Assembly (NCBI GenBank): GCA_963971285.1
Contig: OZ020255.1
Coordinates: 19,561,046 to 19,625,045 of the forward strand
Length of the DNA: 64,000 nucleotides
Source: Astropecten irregularis
Taxonomy: Eukaryota > Echinodermata > Asteroidea > Paxillosida > Astropectinidae
Direction: 5' to 3'
Shown here: piece by piece, positions 12,064 to 24,556 of the stretch
Numbering within the stretch: position 1 is the stretch's first letter
Layout of the letters: each line of letters opens with the position of its first letter
Program-made: the position numbers and the translations under genes
Notes under the pieces: model-generated
What the model saw: only the letters and a program-made list of their open reading frames with translations
What the model was told of the DNA's origin: nothing
The model's database searches: none

Positions 12064-14987
12064 GAGGTTTGACCAGCTTGATCTATCTACTCCAAGTTCC
12101 GACCTACTTGTACATTGCAGTAAAACTTTGTAAAAATAAAAACCCAACCAAGTCTTGCGCCAGGGTTTGGACTTTGTTTGTAAAGGGGCAAGGTAGGGCC
12201 TAATTGTTTATGTTTATTCCTTGCATGATCTTGCATCAGGACACTTTTTTTAAGAGAAACTGGAATATGTCTGGAATTACTTGGAGTGGCTTTCGGCCAA
12301 TTACTTCTGTCTGCTTCTGTCTGAGGCACTGGCCTTGGCCACCAAGCCACTCACCACTGGCCCTGGCCTCCAACCCACTGGCCCTGGCCACAAAGCCACT
12401 GGCCTTGGCCACCAAGCCAAGCACCAAATCATTTGCTTTCATTACCTCGGTCAAGCCCTTCCACTTATTTGATTCATTCTGACAAAATATTTGATGTACA
12501 TTTATAAACCAGAAATATTGTCTTTGGTTGAGAAAGTATTTGTTTTGTTCTGTTTTTCAAAACTTGTTTGAACAATTTGTTTCTTTTCATAGCTGCTTGA
12601 TCGTCATTTTACATGCATTTTTTTTAATATAACTTCCAGTTTTGAATCATTTTAACATTGATCACTTCATTTTGAATGACGGTTTTTCTTCCCAAGGTGA
12701 CACTGTTGAAAACTGTTTGTCCTTTGGGTCAAAGGTCATCATGATCAGAATTAATGCATGCTGTATTACAGGGTCACACAAATGTTTATGTTTTTAAAAT
12801 ACTTGAAGAAATTGACAAGTTTTAAGACTTCACACATTATGTCTAAGTTGGTCTTATTTTCACTTATGTGAAAACAGTCGACAATGACAAATTTTTATAA
12901 AAAGGGAAAAATTCTAGAGTTTTGAGAGTTCAGATTTGTTTAAACTCAACTCAGACACACAACTGTTTCAGCTCACAAAGCAGTTAATGGATAAGTACCG
13001 ACATTTTATCTGTTGCTGAATTTTGTATATTATCAAAAAACAAAAAGGATGAAAAAAGCAGGAACATATTTTGAAAGTTTGTGCTTTTGTTGAGCGTATC
13101 GTCATAGATACTCATGAACTCACACTGCAACTGATTTAAAAGATTGTTTCTGTAATTACCTACTTGTTTACTTGCACGGCTGCAAATATTGCAGAATTGA
13201 ATGAAGGTAGTGTATATTGTATGATTAAGTGCATCAGTATTAACAGAGCTATACATGTACAGTAGCTGGTAAGATTGTTGCTTAGCGTAATAATTGTTCA
13301 TGCTAAGCAGAGCAGGGAACCAGCTGCAAGCAATTGCCATCGTGCAGAAGTTATGGCTGGTAACCAGAATGTGCTAAGCAGGCTTGCTTGGGCTTACTGA
13401 TAGTAATTATGCACTTCACAGTACAAAACAACTCGGTAACATTGCCCATGTGTGGCATGGCACATTCATGTGTTTTATGATTTGACACTATGTTGTGCTC
13501 AAGATTCATTCTATGGTTTTTAAACTGATCAAAGAAGATTGTTTTTTCTTGTGAATTATATTATTTGAATTGGGATTACATATTGATTTTTGCTGTAAAC
13601 AAAAAAGTTCAGTTTTTCACTTTGAAAATCAAAATTGAGCACAGATGGTTTTTGCTTGTACAAAATGTAAATTTCAAACCATTACAAAAATTGAAGCATA
13701 GTATTTCATTTTGTCAACTTTTTTTCAAACATTTTTGAACGAATAATATTCGAAGGCCACGATTGTATTTTTTTAAATATTGTTTTCGTGGTTAAGTTTG
13801 AATTTAAAGTAAAACAGAACTACAGCTGTACAGTGCACATCATTTGTAGTAAATCTAGTGTTCAATAAAAATGTCTTAAACATGAATGCACTTCCAAATT
13901 ATGTAGTCAGGGATTTTTATTTATTTCTTTTACAATCGGTCTGAAATGTTGTTTTGCCAAAGATAAATATACCATGTAGTTTTTAGATAATGATTGTACG
14001 GTGCACCAAAATTTAGCATTTTTGGTAACACGCACAGCGACCATGGCGAACGGTCCCTCACAAAACTGACACCAAAACTTAAAACCTAATAACTATGTTC
14101 CGTCGCTAGGGGGCAGTATACAAACGAAATAGTTCAGATTGTTCCAACTGGTGTCCACATCCTACATATTTGCATTGTCCAAAATTTGAATACAAGGGTC
14201 GAATATGACACATGTGGATTGACAACGAAGAACTATTAATTGGCGCCAGTACAACGTTTAAACTAGTTTGTCGATTACATGGAACTTGAACTTATCTAAC
14301 TTCACGGCAAGAGGGCCTAATCATGATCACCTGGTGTGTGGAGACTTTTCTAAGCTTCATGTCCATTCATTGATATCATATTTATGTTTGTCAATCCGCA
14401 ATTGAGAGAAATATTTTGTCATTCAATGACATTCGGGAGAATAAACATCACATTAAAACCAGTGACCCACGAAGCCTCGCTATGGATCAATTAACCAAAT
14501 TCTCTGCTGGTAGTGGTAGACACGCGCCGAGTTTGGGCTGTGCTCGTCCTGGACTTCGCTGGACCTTCACTGCATGGGCTCACCGATAACTACCACCAAA
14601 TGCCAACCCTCAGAAATGAACCAAGAACAAATCCTTTTCTGTATTAGTAAGCAATTATTACATAACTTGAACTCGCATGTAGGCCCACAATGACAACACG
14701 AACATGCAATACGCTATAGCGCTTTGACACGACTCGAGAAGTTATGTTATAAATGCAGGTATGTCTTTTTGCATATAAAACAATGGAAGGTTTTTTTTAT
14801 GCAAGATCGGAATTTTATGTCGACCCGAGAAACAATTCTGAATCTGGTACGCCAACTCGCAAACAAAAGCAGTGTAAGATTGTTATCCAAACGACAAGAA
14901 AGTCATTGAAGTAGGCCAATATTTCATCACTTTATGAAAGATTCATAATGGTATGTTGCACGGGCGTGTATTAGCGGCCAAGAAACC
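12064..14987. other. 3' UTR of the SANT-like gene and intergenic DNA before the TRPC gene
   Basis: No coding region is supported here. Positions 12325-12425 hold an imperfect tandem repeat of ccactggccctggcc-like words. A canonical AATAAA at 13864-13869 is the best polyadenylation signal for the upstream gene, implying a 3' UTR of about 1.8 kb. Positions 14000-14987 contain the TRPC upstream region; I recognise no TATA box there. Confidence 0.5.
13864..13869 (+). terminator. Candidate polyadenylation signal AATAAA (SANT-like gene)
   Basis: A canonical hexamer in AT-rich DNA 1.8 kb after the stop codon, in the right orientation. Assignment to the upstream gene is inferred from position only. 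Confidence 0.4.
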
Positions 14988-17089
14988 ATGTCGTTGGAGA
15001 CGGATTTACTGGAGGTGGTGAGCAAGAACCGAGTGGACGAGGTTGTAAAGATCCTGCAGTCCAATCAAGGGATGATCAACCTTCAGTGCAGGGACACTGA
15101 GGGCAGAACACCGCTCATTATCTCTATTCTCGAGGGATATATAGGTGAGCTAAAATATTTTTTTTGGCTTGAAGGTATCATCCTTGGTTTAACGAGTTTT
15201 GAATTTTAGAAAGAAGATGATACTCTCTGAGATGTTTCTATTAACCTGAAGCTCATTTTCTGCGATGGAACTAATAAGAACTCTGAGGTAGTCAGGTCGA
15301 CGAAACGGTCCTTTTCTCGCCTCTCACCTTTGATCGGCTGCCCGGGTTCAACGGTGCCCGTCTCAACCCATCAAATGTATTGGGCTTTCTGTTCCTACCT
15401 GATTCCGTGACTCACCCAAAATATTCGCACAAGGTTTTGCTCCCAGTTCTAAAATTGCATCTTTTTCTCGTCATCTTTCTATAAATGCTAATTATGCGTC
15501 GGATCCCGGTAGGATCTTGCCAGGATTGAAACGCGTCAGGCCTTCTTAAAGGTAGTATCATACTTTGGATTTTGTCAAAGAAATACACATTCATGGGCAA
15601 AAATATCAAGGAAGATACAGTCACAAGTCATCTGTGAAAATTTCAGTCCCATACGGTGTCCACTTTTTGAGAAAATCGTGAAAAACGACCACAGTATTTC
15701 TGTCTTTTCTCTTTTATTTTTGATCTTTTAAAAGAACAAAAAGATTTTCGGTCGTTTTACTAATTTCTGGATAGATACACCATTTCAGGCGGAAAAATTT
15801 TAACTGTATGTTTCTACCAGCACCATCTTCATACCCTGCTGAGTTGTACGTAAATCTGTGACTATTTCTGTTTTGGTCTCTTACCAAAGTATGATACAAC
15901 CTTTAACTCCAAGCATTTTATAAATTTGAGGTCATTATTTTGGCCGACGAGCAATTTGCAGCAGTTTATTTATGGTATAAAATGTTTCATCAGTCTTTCG
16001 CGCTACATAGTACTCCATCGAGGAATCTGCTTTTTCATTACCAGAGACGAGTAATAAACGTATGCCGAAATTGCACCGCATTTTGTGGCTTTACTTCACA
16101 ATTTCAAGTGGTGCCAGGTCGCCGTTTGTTCTAAGACTCTATAGGCGAGGGCCACTACACCTCGTTCATACCGTCGGAGTCCCGTAATTCCAGTATTTTT
16201 TTCCATCGATGCGATTTTTCTTCTTTTCTTTATAGACGTGATCACGGCGTTGCTCAAACATGGCGCGTATATTGGAGACTCGCTGCTGGTTGCTGTTGAG
16301 GTACAGTACGTGGCTGCAGTCGAAGCTCTATGCAACTACTCAGAGACCGAAAAAGTTAAGGTAACTGAGCAACAATAAGATTTGAAGTTTTGATAAGACT
16401 AAAACTTAGTAAGATTTGCGGATACAACATGCAAAGTACACTTATTGGAAGCCTTGATATGGTTCTGAGAAGACTCAACATATTTTTGTGCCAGTGTGCC
16501 CTGGGACCAATTTCATAGACTCTGGCTGCTTAAGCACCAACATCATTGCTTAAGCACCAAAAACCTTGGTAAATAAAATCAGTATGCCAGCCCGAACTCC
16601 TTGTGAATGTTATGATCAGAAAACAATGGCCGAATACAAGTCAAAAGCATGTAAACATCACATCAAAATTTGGTTGGTAATCCTGTTTGATAAAAAAAGA
16701 CTGTTTCATGCTTAAGCAATTTTGTGTGCTTAATAAACAGCTGTATGAAATTGGCTCCTTTCTCTATAAGCTCAGCCCAACACCAAGTTCTTATAAGAGC
16801 ACTTAACATGATGTGCACAAAGCTTACTCACTTCTTATCTTATCTCGCTTGCGATTTTAATTGTAATTTTTTTAACATAAACATTACACACCAAATGTAT
16901 ACACAAACTAAAAAAAAATGATTTAGAAAACTTTTTTCTTCAGGAAATTGGTAAAGACTTCGTGAATGGTTTCCCAACTGGAACGAATTTCCCGCCCGGA
17001 TCTACACCGTTACAGATGGCAGCTATACTCAACGATTACGCCATAGTCAAGGTGATAACATTAATCATCTTGGGGCCTTTCTCAAAGCT

Positions 17090-17173
<84 letters not shown>

Positions 17174-20100
17174 AGCCTCCGGCTCCGGCTCAGCCTCCGC
17201 CTCCATTTCGTGAATCCATTTCAAAATTATAGGTACGGGCCTATCAAAACAGAGGCTTTTATATGCAGTTAGGAAGTCGATCGTCTGGTTTGAAAAGGAC
17301 AACACGGCTTCAGCTTCAATGGAAAACCACAACCTATTTTTTTCAGCATATGAAAACAGAGACGGAGGCGGAGCCGAACTTTGAGAAAGGCCCTAGTGTA
17401 GCTAGTAATAACTCGACACCACGCCGTAATACGAGCGAGTTCCAAAAAGTGCGCCTTCAAGATTTTGCGACGCGTTGGCCAATCACAATGCGCGGAATTT
17501 GTAGACCCAGTGCGCATCTAAAAAGAGTCGACAGAATCCGCGCATTGTGATTGGCCAGCACGTTGCAAACTCTTGGTGGCCGGCACTATTTGGAATCGCA
17601 CGTGGTCGGTACGTGCATAGTCTGATCCGTTGGCTCAAGTCTGATATTTTATACTGCTTACATATTTTGAAATAAGATTGAAAAGTGGTTGCGAATAAAA
17701 GCGTTCCTCTTTGTAATTTGTGATGTGGAGGTTTTGTTGGATCACGATGCTCGCATGCCGAGCCTGAAGGCTGTGATAGCACGCACCAACGTGGATAGCT
17801 TCGAGCGAGCCCTGGCCCAGCTCCAGTGGTACCAGGCTATCGCCAGTCAAGCCTACCTGCTACTGGCCAGCGAGGACCCCATGGAGGCTGCCTTCTGGCT
17901 CGCTGATCGACTCAGGATCATGTCGACCACCGTACCGCAACTCAAGGTAAAGACAGACATGAGTTCGACACAATTCTGAACTCAGTAGACGACGTGTGTG
18001 AGCCGTGCCGATATTGAGAATTGTGTTCCTCTCAACAGGTTGATTATGAGGACTTGTCTGCCAGCCTTGAGCAGTTTGTCACCCGGCTCCTGGGGTTCGC
18101 ACGTAACTTGGATGAGATCGAGGCCGTCCTGGGCGCTCAGCGGTTCGTGACCGATCCCAACGCGGAGATAGCGCCTGCCAGAGACGCGCTGCCAGTCAGA
18201 ATCAGGGAGGCCATTCATTTCGAGTTCAAGACGGTAGGAGATTACTCCTCAAATCTTAATCCCAATCTCGAATCGACATCTGGAGAAACATCTTGTGGAA
18301 ACCTGTTTCCCAACAGAAAATTGTTTAATAGCCCAGTGGTCAGAGCTGTTAGGGGCATGTAAAGATAACTAAACATTGTGATACATGTATGCCTTCATAT
18401 TGGTTCACAAAAATATGGCGTAGGCATACAACGACCCTTCAACGGCAATTAAAATTTAGGTGCAAATGTGGTTGGAAAATTATATAACTCTGTTTTGGGG
18501 TCAGCAAGGTGCAATTTTATCCGTAAAGGTGAAGTAGACCTTTGCCTTTGGCCTATAGTTTTGATAAACCCCTCTTAAATACCGTCATAATAATGAAACA
18601 ATGTACAATCGAGGATTGATAATCAATTAATGCGATTTGGTTCACAAATATTGACCATTTTAATTGCTTTTGATAATTTTGTTTTAAATTGATCTTCCAC
18701 CTTCATGTTTCAAGTTCGTGGCCAATTCAACGTGTCAGGACTACATGCTGTCTCGCTGGTACAGCAGCAACCATGAAACATGGCGGAAACTCTCCTCCTT
18801 CAAAATGGCTGCCGTCTCGACTCTTGTCATGTTCACGTGGCCTATCCTGTGCGCCCTCTATATATTAGTGCCATCGGGAACAATGGTGGACTTCATTCGC
18901 ACACCGTAAGTAAATTGTTTTTACTATAATAGGGTGCATTCGTTTAGCTACCCCGGGTCAGCCCTTAATTGGAACGGTCGTGCTATACTACACAAAACAA
19001 GCGAGAGAATGGAGACGAGGTTGACTGGAGTCGACCCGGGGAGCTAAACGAATGCACCCATAATGTGTGGTATAGTTTTGGGCAATCTGCTTCACAATAT
19101 GCACGAGAAAAGACCAGAGTCAGGACACCGGATAGTCTTTGAAATCAGTCGCCTATTATACTCTTTTTCTGAAGGTAGGCCAGACTGTACACCTTTCTTT
19201 TGTTTATAAACACTGGTTGGCAAGATATGGGCGGCCAAAGGTTGCAAATCGTCTTCTTCAACACCTTCAACCTTTTTGTACTAACTTTCCATAACTGCAC
19301 AAAATACATATCAGCATCGCTTGTGTTGTTTCCATTACATTCAGCAATATCTGCAATTTGCGTACAAATTGGGTAAAATATGTGGTTATTTTTTATGCCT
19401 TGCTCGCCATACTTTCCGCCATGCTGGTTGGCAAAAACTCGGTCTGTGACGTTGCAAAAGAAAGGTCTATACTTTGTGCATAATTAAGGGTAACTTTAAG
19501 CGGGAATGCTGTGTGTTTAGCTTGTACCTTGAAGTTGTGTAGCATTTTGCCTGAGTGCATGGTCAAAGAACGTGTTTATCACTGGTTAATGAAACGCATA
19601 CAAAATTAATGCATGTTAGTGAATTCAAAACTGCTATTATTACAATGGTATTTTTAAATTGCATGACCCTTCGTTGTCCCCTTATTACCCAGATACGTGC
19701 GATTCTTACTGCATACTGGTTCCCGGCTGACCTTCTTGATTCTACTGCTCATCTGCCCAGTGACGTCAATGTATTTCATGCCTATTACTTCGTCTGATGG
19801 TCAGACGGTGATAACGTATCGAGTGCACGAGCGATTCTCACTTAACAGGCCCTTGCCTTGGCTCATAAACGTCTGGATCATCAGTGAGAACAACAAAATA
19901 GTTTCTTAATTGTATGAAGATATCAACCAGCTATCAGGGATGGTGCTTTGTGGCGTAAATACGCCACGAAGTCGGTGGAAGTTTCAACAAATCCACACTT
20001 ATAACCATCGCTGATATCCATTATTTATTCACGTTGCATCCATCCTACATTCGAATCAGTGCAATCAAACCGAGGCTCGGATTCAAAGTAGTCTGGTACC

Positions 20101-23100
20101 CGTTTTCTATTCAGAATTGGTGTTATCTTTTCCGAAGGGTATGCAAGGAAGGTTACAAAGATGGACTGACGCGCCGTGAATATTAGGGGGTCTTATGAAT
20201 TGTTAGGGCAAAAGCTAGCATTGCCATAGCTGTTTTATGAAGTTAAGTTAATATCTTTTTTAAACCGAAAACTATACTACCCATCTTTGAACAGAAAGCA
20301 CAATCCTCGCGTATCTTTTTAAATGGAGCATGAGGCTATTAGACATAGCGCTCTTACGAAACGGAGGCTTATAGGCTCAGGCCCAGGCTCCAACTCTGAC
20401 ATCCATGTGCTGAAAATATATACATTGTGGTTTTTCACTGAAGCTAAAACTCTGTTTTCCTTTTCAAACTAGAGAATCTACTTCAGAACCGCAGCCAAAA
20501 GCCTCTATTTTAATACCCGTTATTTGAGACGGAGCCTGAGACGGAGCCTGAGCCTCGGTTTAAACGCCCATAGACCTACTTCTCATGATGATGCTACCTA
20601 ATTCAAACGCCTATAGTTCCTGCTATATCGTACATCCATCCAATATCCTCCTCAAACAGCCACTGTTGTACTCTTGCAGGTATGACGTGGCGTGAGATGA
20701 AAGTCATATGGCGATCCGGGATGAAGATCTACTTCAAGAATCACTGGAACTGGTTGACCTTCTTCCAACAGGCTTTCTATCTGGTCTACTTGGCTCTTAG
20801 CCTCGTAACCATGGTTAAGGTAAACCAATCCGTAGCTGTGACCCTGTCCGACGGTAGAATATTGATATTGATATACCAGCTTGTATAGTTGTGCCGTTAA
20901 TAGTCTCTTAGAGAGTCTCCAGCCAACCTTGCCAATCAGAAGCTTACCACCTCCACGAGAAGCTCAAAGCCAAAGTGTCAAACTTCATGAAGGCTTAGCT
21001 TTCCGGACGCGATACCGACGGTGAAACATCACCCGGACGGACATTTATTCTTTTCAGAATCCACAACTAAACCGATGAGTCCTCGGCGGCTCGGCCACAG
21101 GCAGACTTTCCTTGCAGCGTCATCTCGCCTAGAGAAACTTCCAATTCCTCTTTCGCTCGATGATATATACACACAAGAATTCACGGTCAACTAGACCATA
21201 GCGATCTAGCCTAAGTCCATGGCCTCTTCATGGCTTGGTGATGACCTCAAGGAAGCAACCGAGAAGAGTCTTCCAATGATCAGGATGACCTCAGCACGAT
21301 GCAGGATTTTTTACGTATATAGTAAGAATTTCCAGGTTTCGATTTGTTTCGTCTACTCAATGTATCCCTCAGTATTAACTATTAAAACGGTCCCTCTTGT
21401 TGACAGGTCGATCACGCCTATCATGATCTGCTGTCTGACGGTGTTATAGAAGAGCCTTCTGATTTTCAGCAAATGGCGCAGGCCTGTATGACATCGGAAA
21501 GGTAAGCTTCCATTATTTCTGGTAATGAAACCAAGGATTCCTCAAAAGCGCCATAGGAACTGTAGCTCGAAAGCCTATGATGAAGCCTAATATGGAGAGA
21601 TGATGAGAAGAAGATACAGTTTTAGAGGTGGGAGGAAAACCCCAGAGTAATATTCTGGGTAAAACCCACAGAATCAGCTGTAGGGACTGAAAACCCAATC
21701 CACTTGTGAACCCAGCCGGACTTGAACCGGCCGGTCTGCCAGAGGTGAAAGGCGAGGAAAGAACCGCCACGCCAACCTGATTCGTTTTAAGGTTTCGATC
21801 TTGTCCCGATCATTCTTGGCAAAATACATTTTCCCTTGCATCATATCAAATCAAAGACCTTAAAGGTAGTATCATACTTTGGTAAGAAACCAAAACAGAA
21901 ATGTCAGTTCACAGATTTACGTATAACTTACAGGGTATGAAGATTGTAATGGTAGAAACATACCGTTAACATTTGTCTGTATGGAATGGTGTATTTATCC
22001 AGAAATTAGTAAAACAACTACCGCAAATCCTTTTGATCTTTTAAAAGATCAAAAATAAAAGAGAAAAGACTTAAGAAATAGTGTGGTCGTTTTTCACTGT
22101 TTCCTCAAAAAGTGGGCACCGTATGGAACTGAAATTTTCCCCATAAATCTGTATTTCTTTGACAAAAACCAAAGTATGATATAACCTTGAATGGTGATTT
22201 GTTTTATTCTTAGACGAGTTCCTGAGAACGGACTACCAGCGAGCTGCATGCCTGTCAACGCAAACGGCAGCTCCCTTGATAGTGTGCCTATCATAGTCTG
22301 GTCTCCCTACGATCCTATTTTTGTTGCTGAGGCTGCCTTCGCCATAGCCAACGTACTGACCCAGCTTAGCCTCCTGAATGCAGTGGCTGCCATCAGCTTG
22401 GTGGGTCCTCTGCAGATATCCCTGGGTGGCATGATGCGTGACATCGGTAAATTCATGCTGCTGTTTGGGATCGTTCTTGTGGCCTTCTCACTGGGAATGA
22501 CGCAGATCTTTCGTACCTACGCCATGGTCCAGAAGGCGAGCTGCATGAGTAGGGACTGCGAGCTGCACGCCTTCGGGAGGTATGATGAGGAATTGTCTCG
22601 ATCCACCCAGTGTATCCCAGTGTGTACCCATTATTAAAGTAACGGTACCCAGTGAGAAGTATTGCGTTTCGCAAATGGTACCCAGAACCCCTATGATGGG
22701 TACCTAGTGCTGTATTAATGGAACCCAGGCCTGTGTACACTGACATTACTACGGGTATTAACACCCTCCTTAGCGAATCCACTCTTCATGTTTGAAGATA
22801 CCTCTTTAAAATCATCTTAGTTATAATCGTCCAAGATTCATAACTTTAAACCACGCCAAACCCGAAATGTTTTCTAGTTATGGTCTGTGAAAAGGATCCT
22901 GCTAGGATCGAAGTGTCAGGCCCTCTTAAGTCTAAACTCAGGGCCCAGAAGGTTTGATTAAAAAGTATTCGGCTTCCCCTCTGATTGTTTCCCTCTTAGC
23001 TTTGGGAATTCGATAGAGACGTTGTTCTGGTCTCTCTTCGATCTGATGGACCTGGAGAATCTGAAGATCGACCCCAATCTGAGCTTCACCCAGGCGATGG

Positions 23101-24506
23101 GTACCGTCTTGTACGTCTCGTACTCCGTGGTGGCCGTGGTCGTTATGATGAATGCCCTCATTGCAATGATGAGCAACACTTACACACGGGTTGAGGTAAT
23201 GAGAATGTTTGGTCAAGTTCACGACTGAACCTAGAACTGAAATATAATCTGCTGTCATTTCTATAAATTAAAAGAATTTGACTTTTTTTAAGAGACCGCA
23301 TGCTAAGGCCGTATGTGGTGTTTCGTCAAGCACCTCATCTCAGAACCAAATCAGATTTTGAGGCGTCGTGTGCAATCAATGCTGTCCAGTAATGATGTGG
23401 ATTGCAAAAAATTATGAAAACGTGGTTCTAAAGCTGAACTAGTTTTACTTGTACATTCTAGTTGGTGAAAATCAAGGCAACATAAGCTCATCAATGTCAG
23501 ATACTGGGCCAGTTTTTGTTGTGAAAGCTATTATGGAAAATGATGCCCTACAAAAGCAGGTGCTTTTCGATAAACGTACACCGAACAAGACCTGGTTAAA
23601 TGTTGAAAGGCAAATGGGTGTGGATTGGGCACAAGTGAGGAGAACAATGAGGGATGAAACGAAGCTGAAACGACTTCTAGATGTTCGATTCTGTCTAGAG
23701 TCGCGCTCAAAGGCCGAGCACAGGCCAAACGGGAAACATGATGATGATTATGAGTTGAATAGTTTCTCCTAGCTCACTTTGTTTTGCATTTTCATTATTC
23801 TGTTCTCGTCCGTCCACTGCCCTGCAGGAAAACTCGGACGTTGAGTGGAAGGTAGCCCGGACGGAGCTGATGACCGAGTACCTGTCTGAGAGTTCCACCA
23901 TACCACCTCCTCTCAACCTGCTACCGTCCGCTAGGAGGTTGGTGGAGCTCTATGAGTACCTGGTCACGATGATCAAAAGCCCGCTTGCTGGACACCGGGT
24001 GAGTCCGGACGACTAACTTGATTCAATACCTTGCCTAATTTGATATCTGGAACTACAAAGTTGGGTGCATGGAGTATAGCACAAATCCAAAACTGAGATT
24101 ATCATTATGGCTGAGAAAAAGCTCTTCAACCGTAAACCATACTTTGTTAATACGAGGTGAACGCATGCATGTGTAGTGATCATTTTATTTAGATTGCAAC
24201 TTCACTTTAATAGTGAAACACTTATTGATATAAATAAAATCTCCCCCTTGTTTATGTGTGGAGAACCAATTTGCAATGCTACTGAAACATGATTAGTAAT
24301 TCAATTTGAAAACTATTTCCATTTATTGTTTTTAACATTTTATACTTTTTTGCCGAACATAGAGGAAAGAAGCAGGCAAGAACTTTCAGCAAGATGGATA
24401 TAAGGTAATCGATGAACAGAACAACAAACAAACAAACAACAACAACAAACAGACAACAGTCACAACAACAACAAAAACAACAAACAACAACAACAACTAA
24501 CAACAG

Positions 24507-24556
<50 letters not shown>

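Noticed and set aside
17036..17332. Gly-Ser and Glu-Pro repeat ORFs on both strands
   Set aside because: They are translations of the GGCTCC microsatellite inside a MITE in a TRPC intron.
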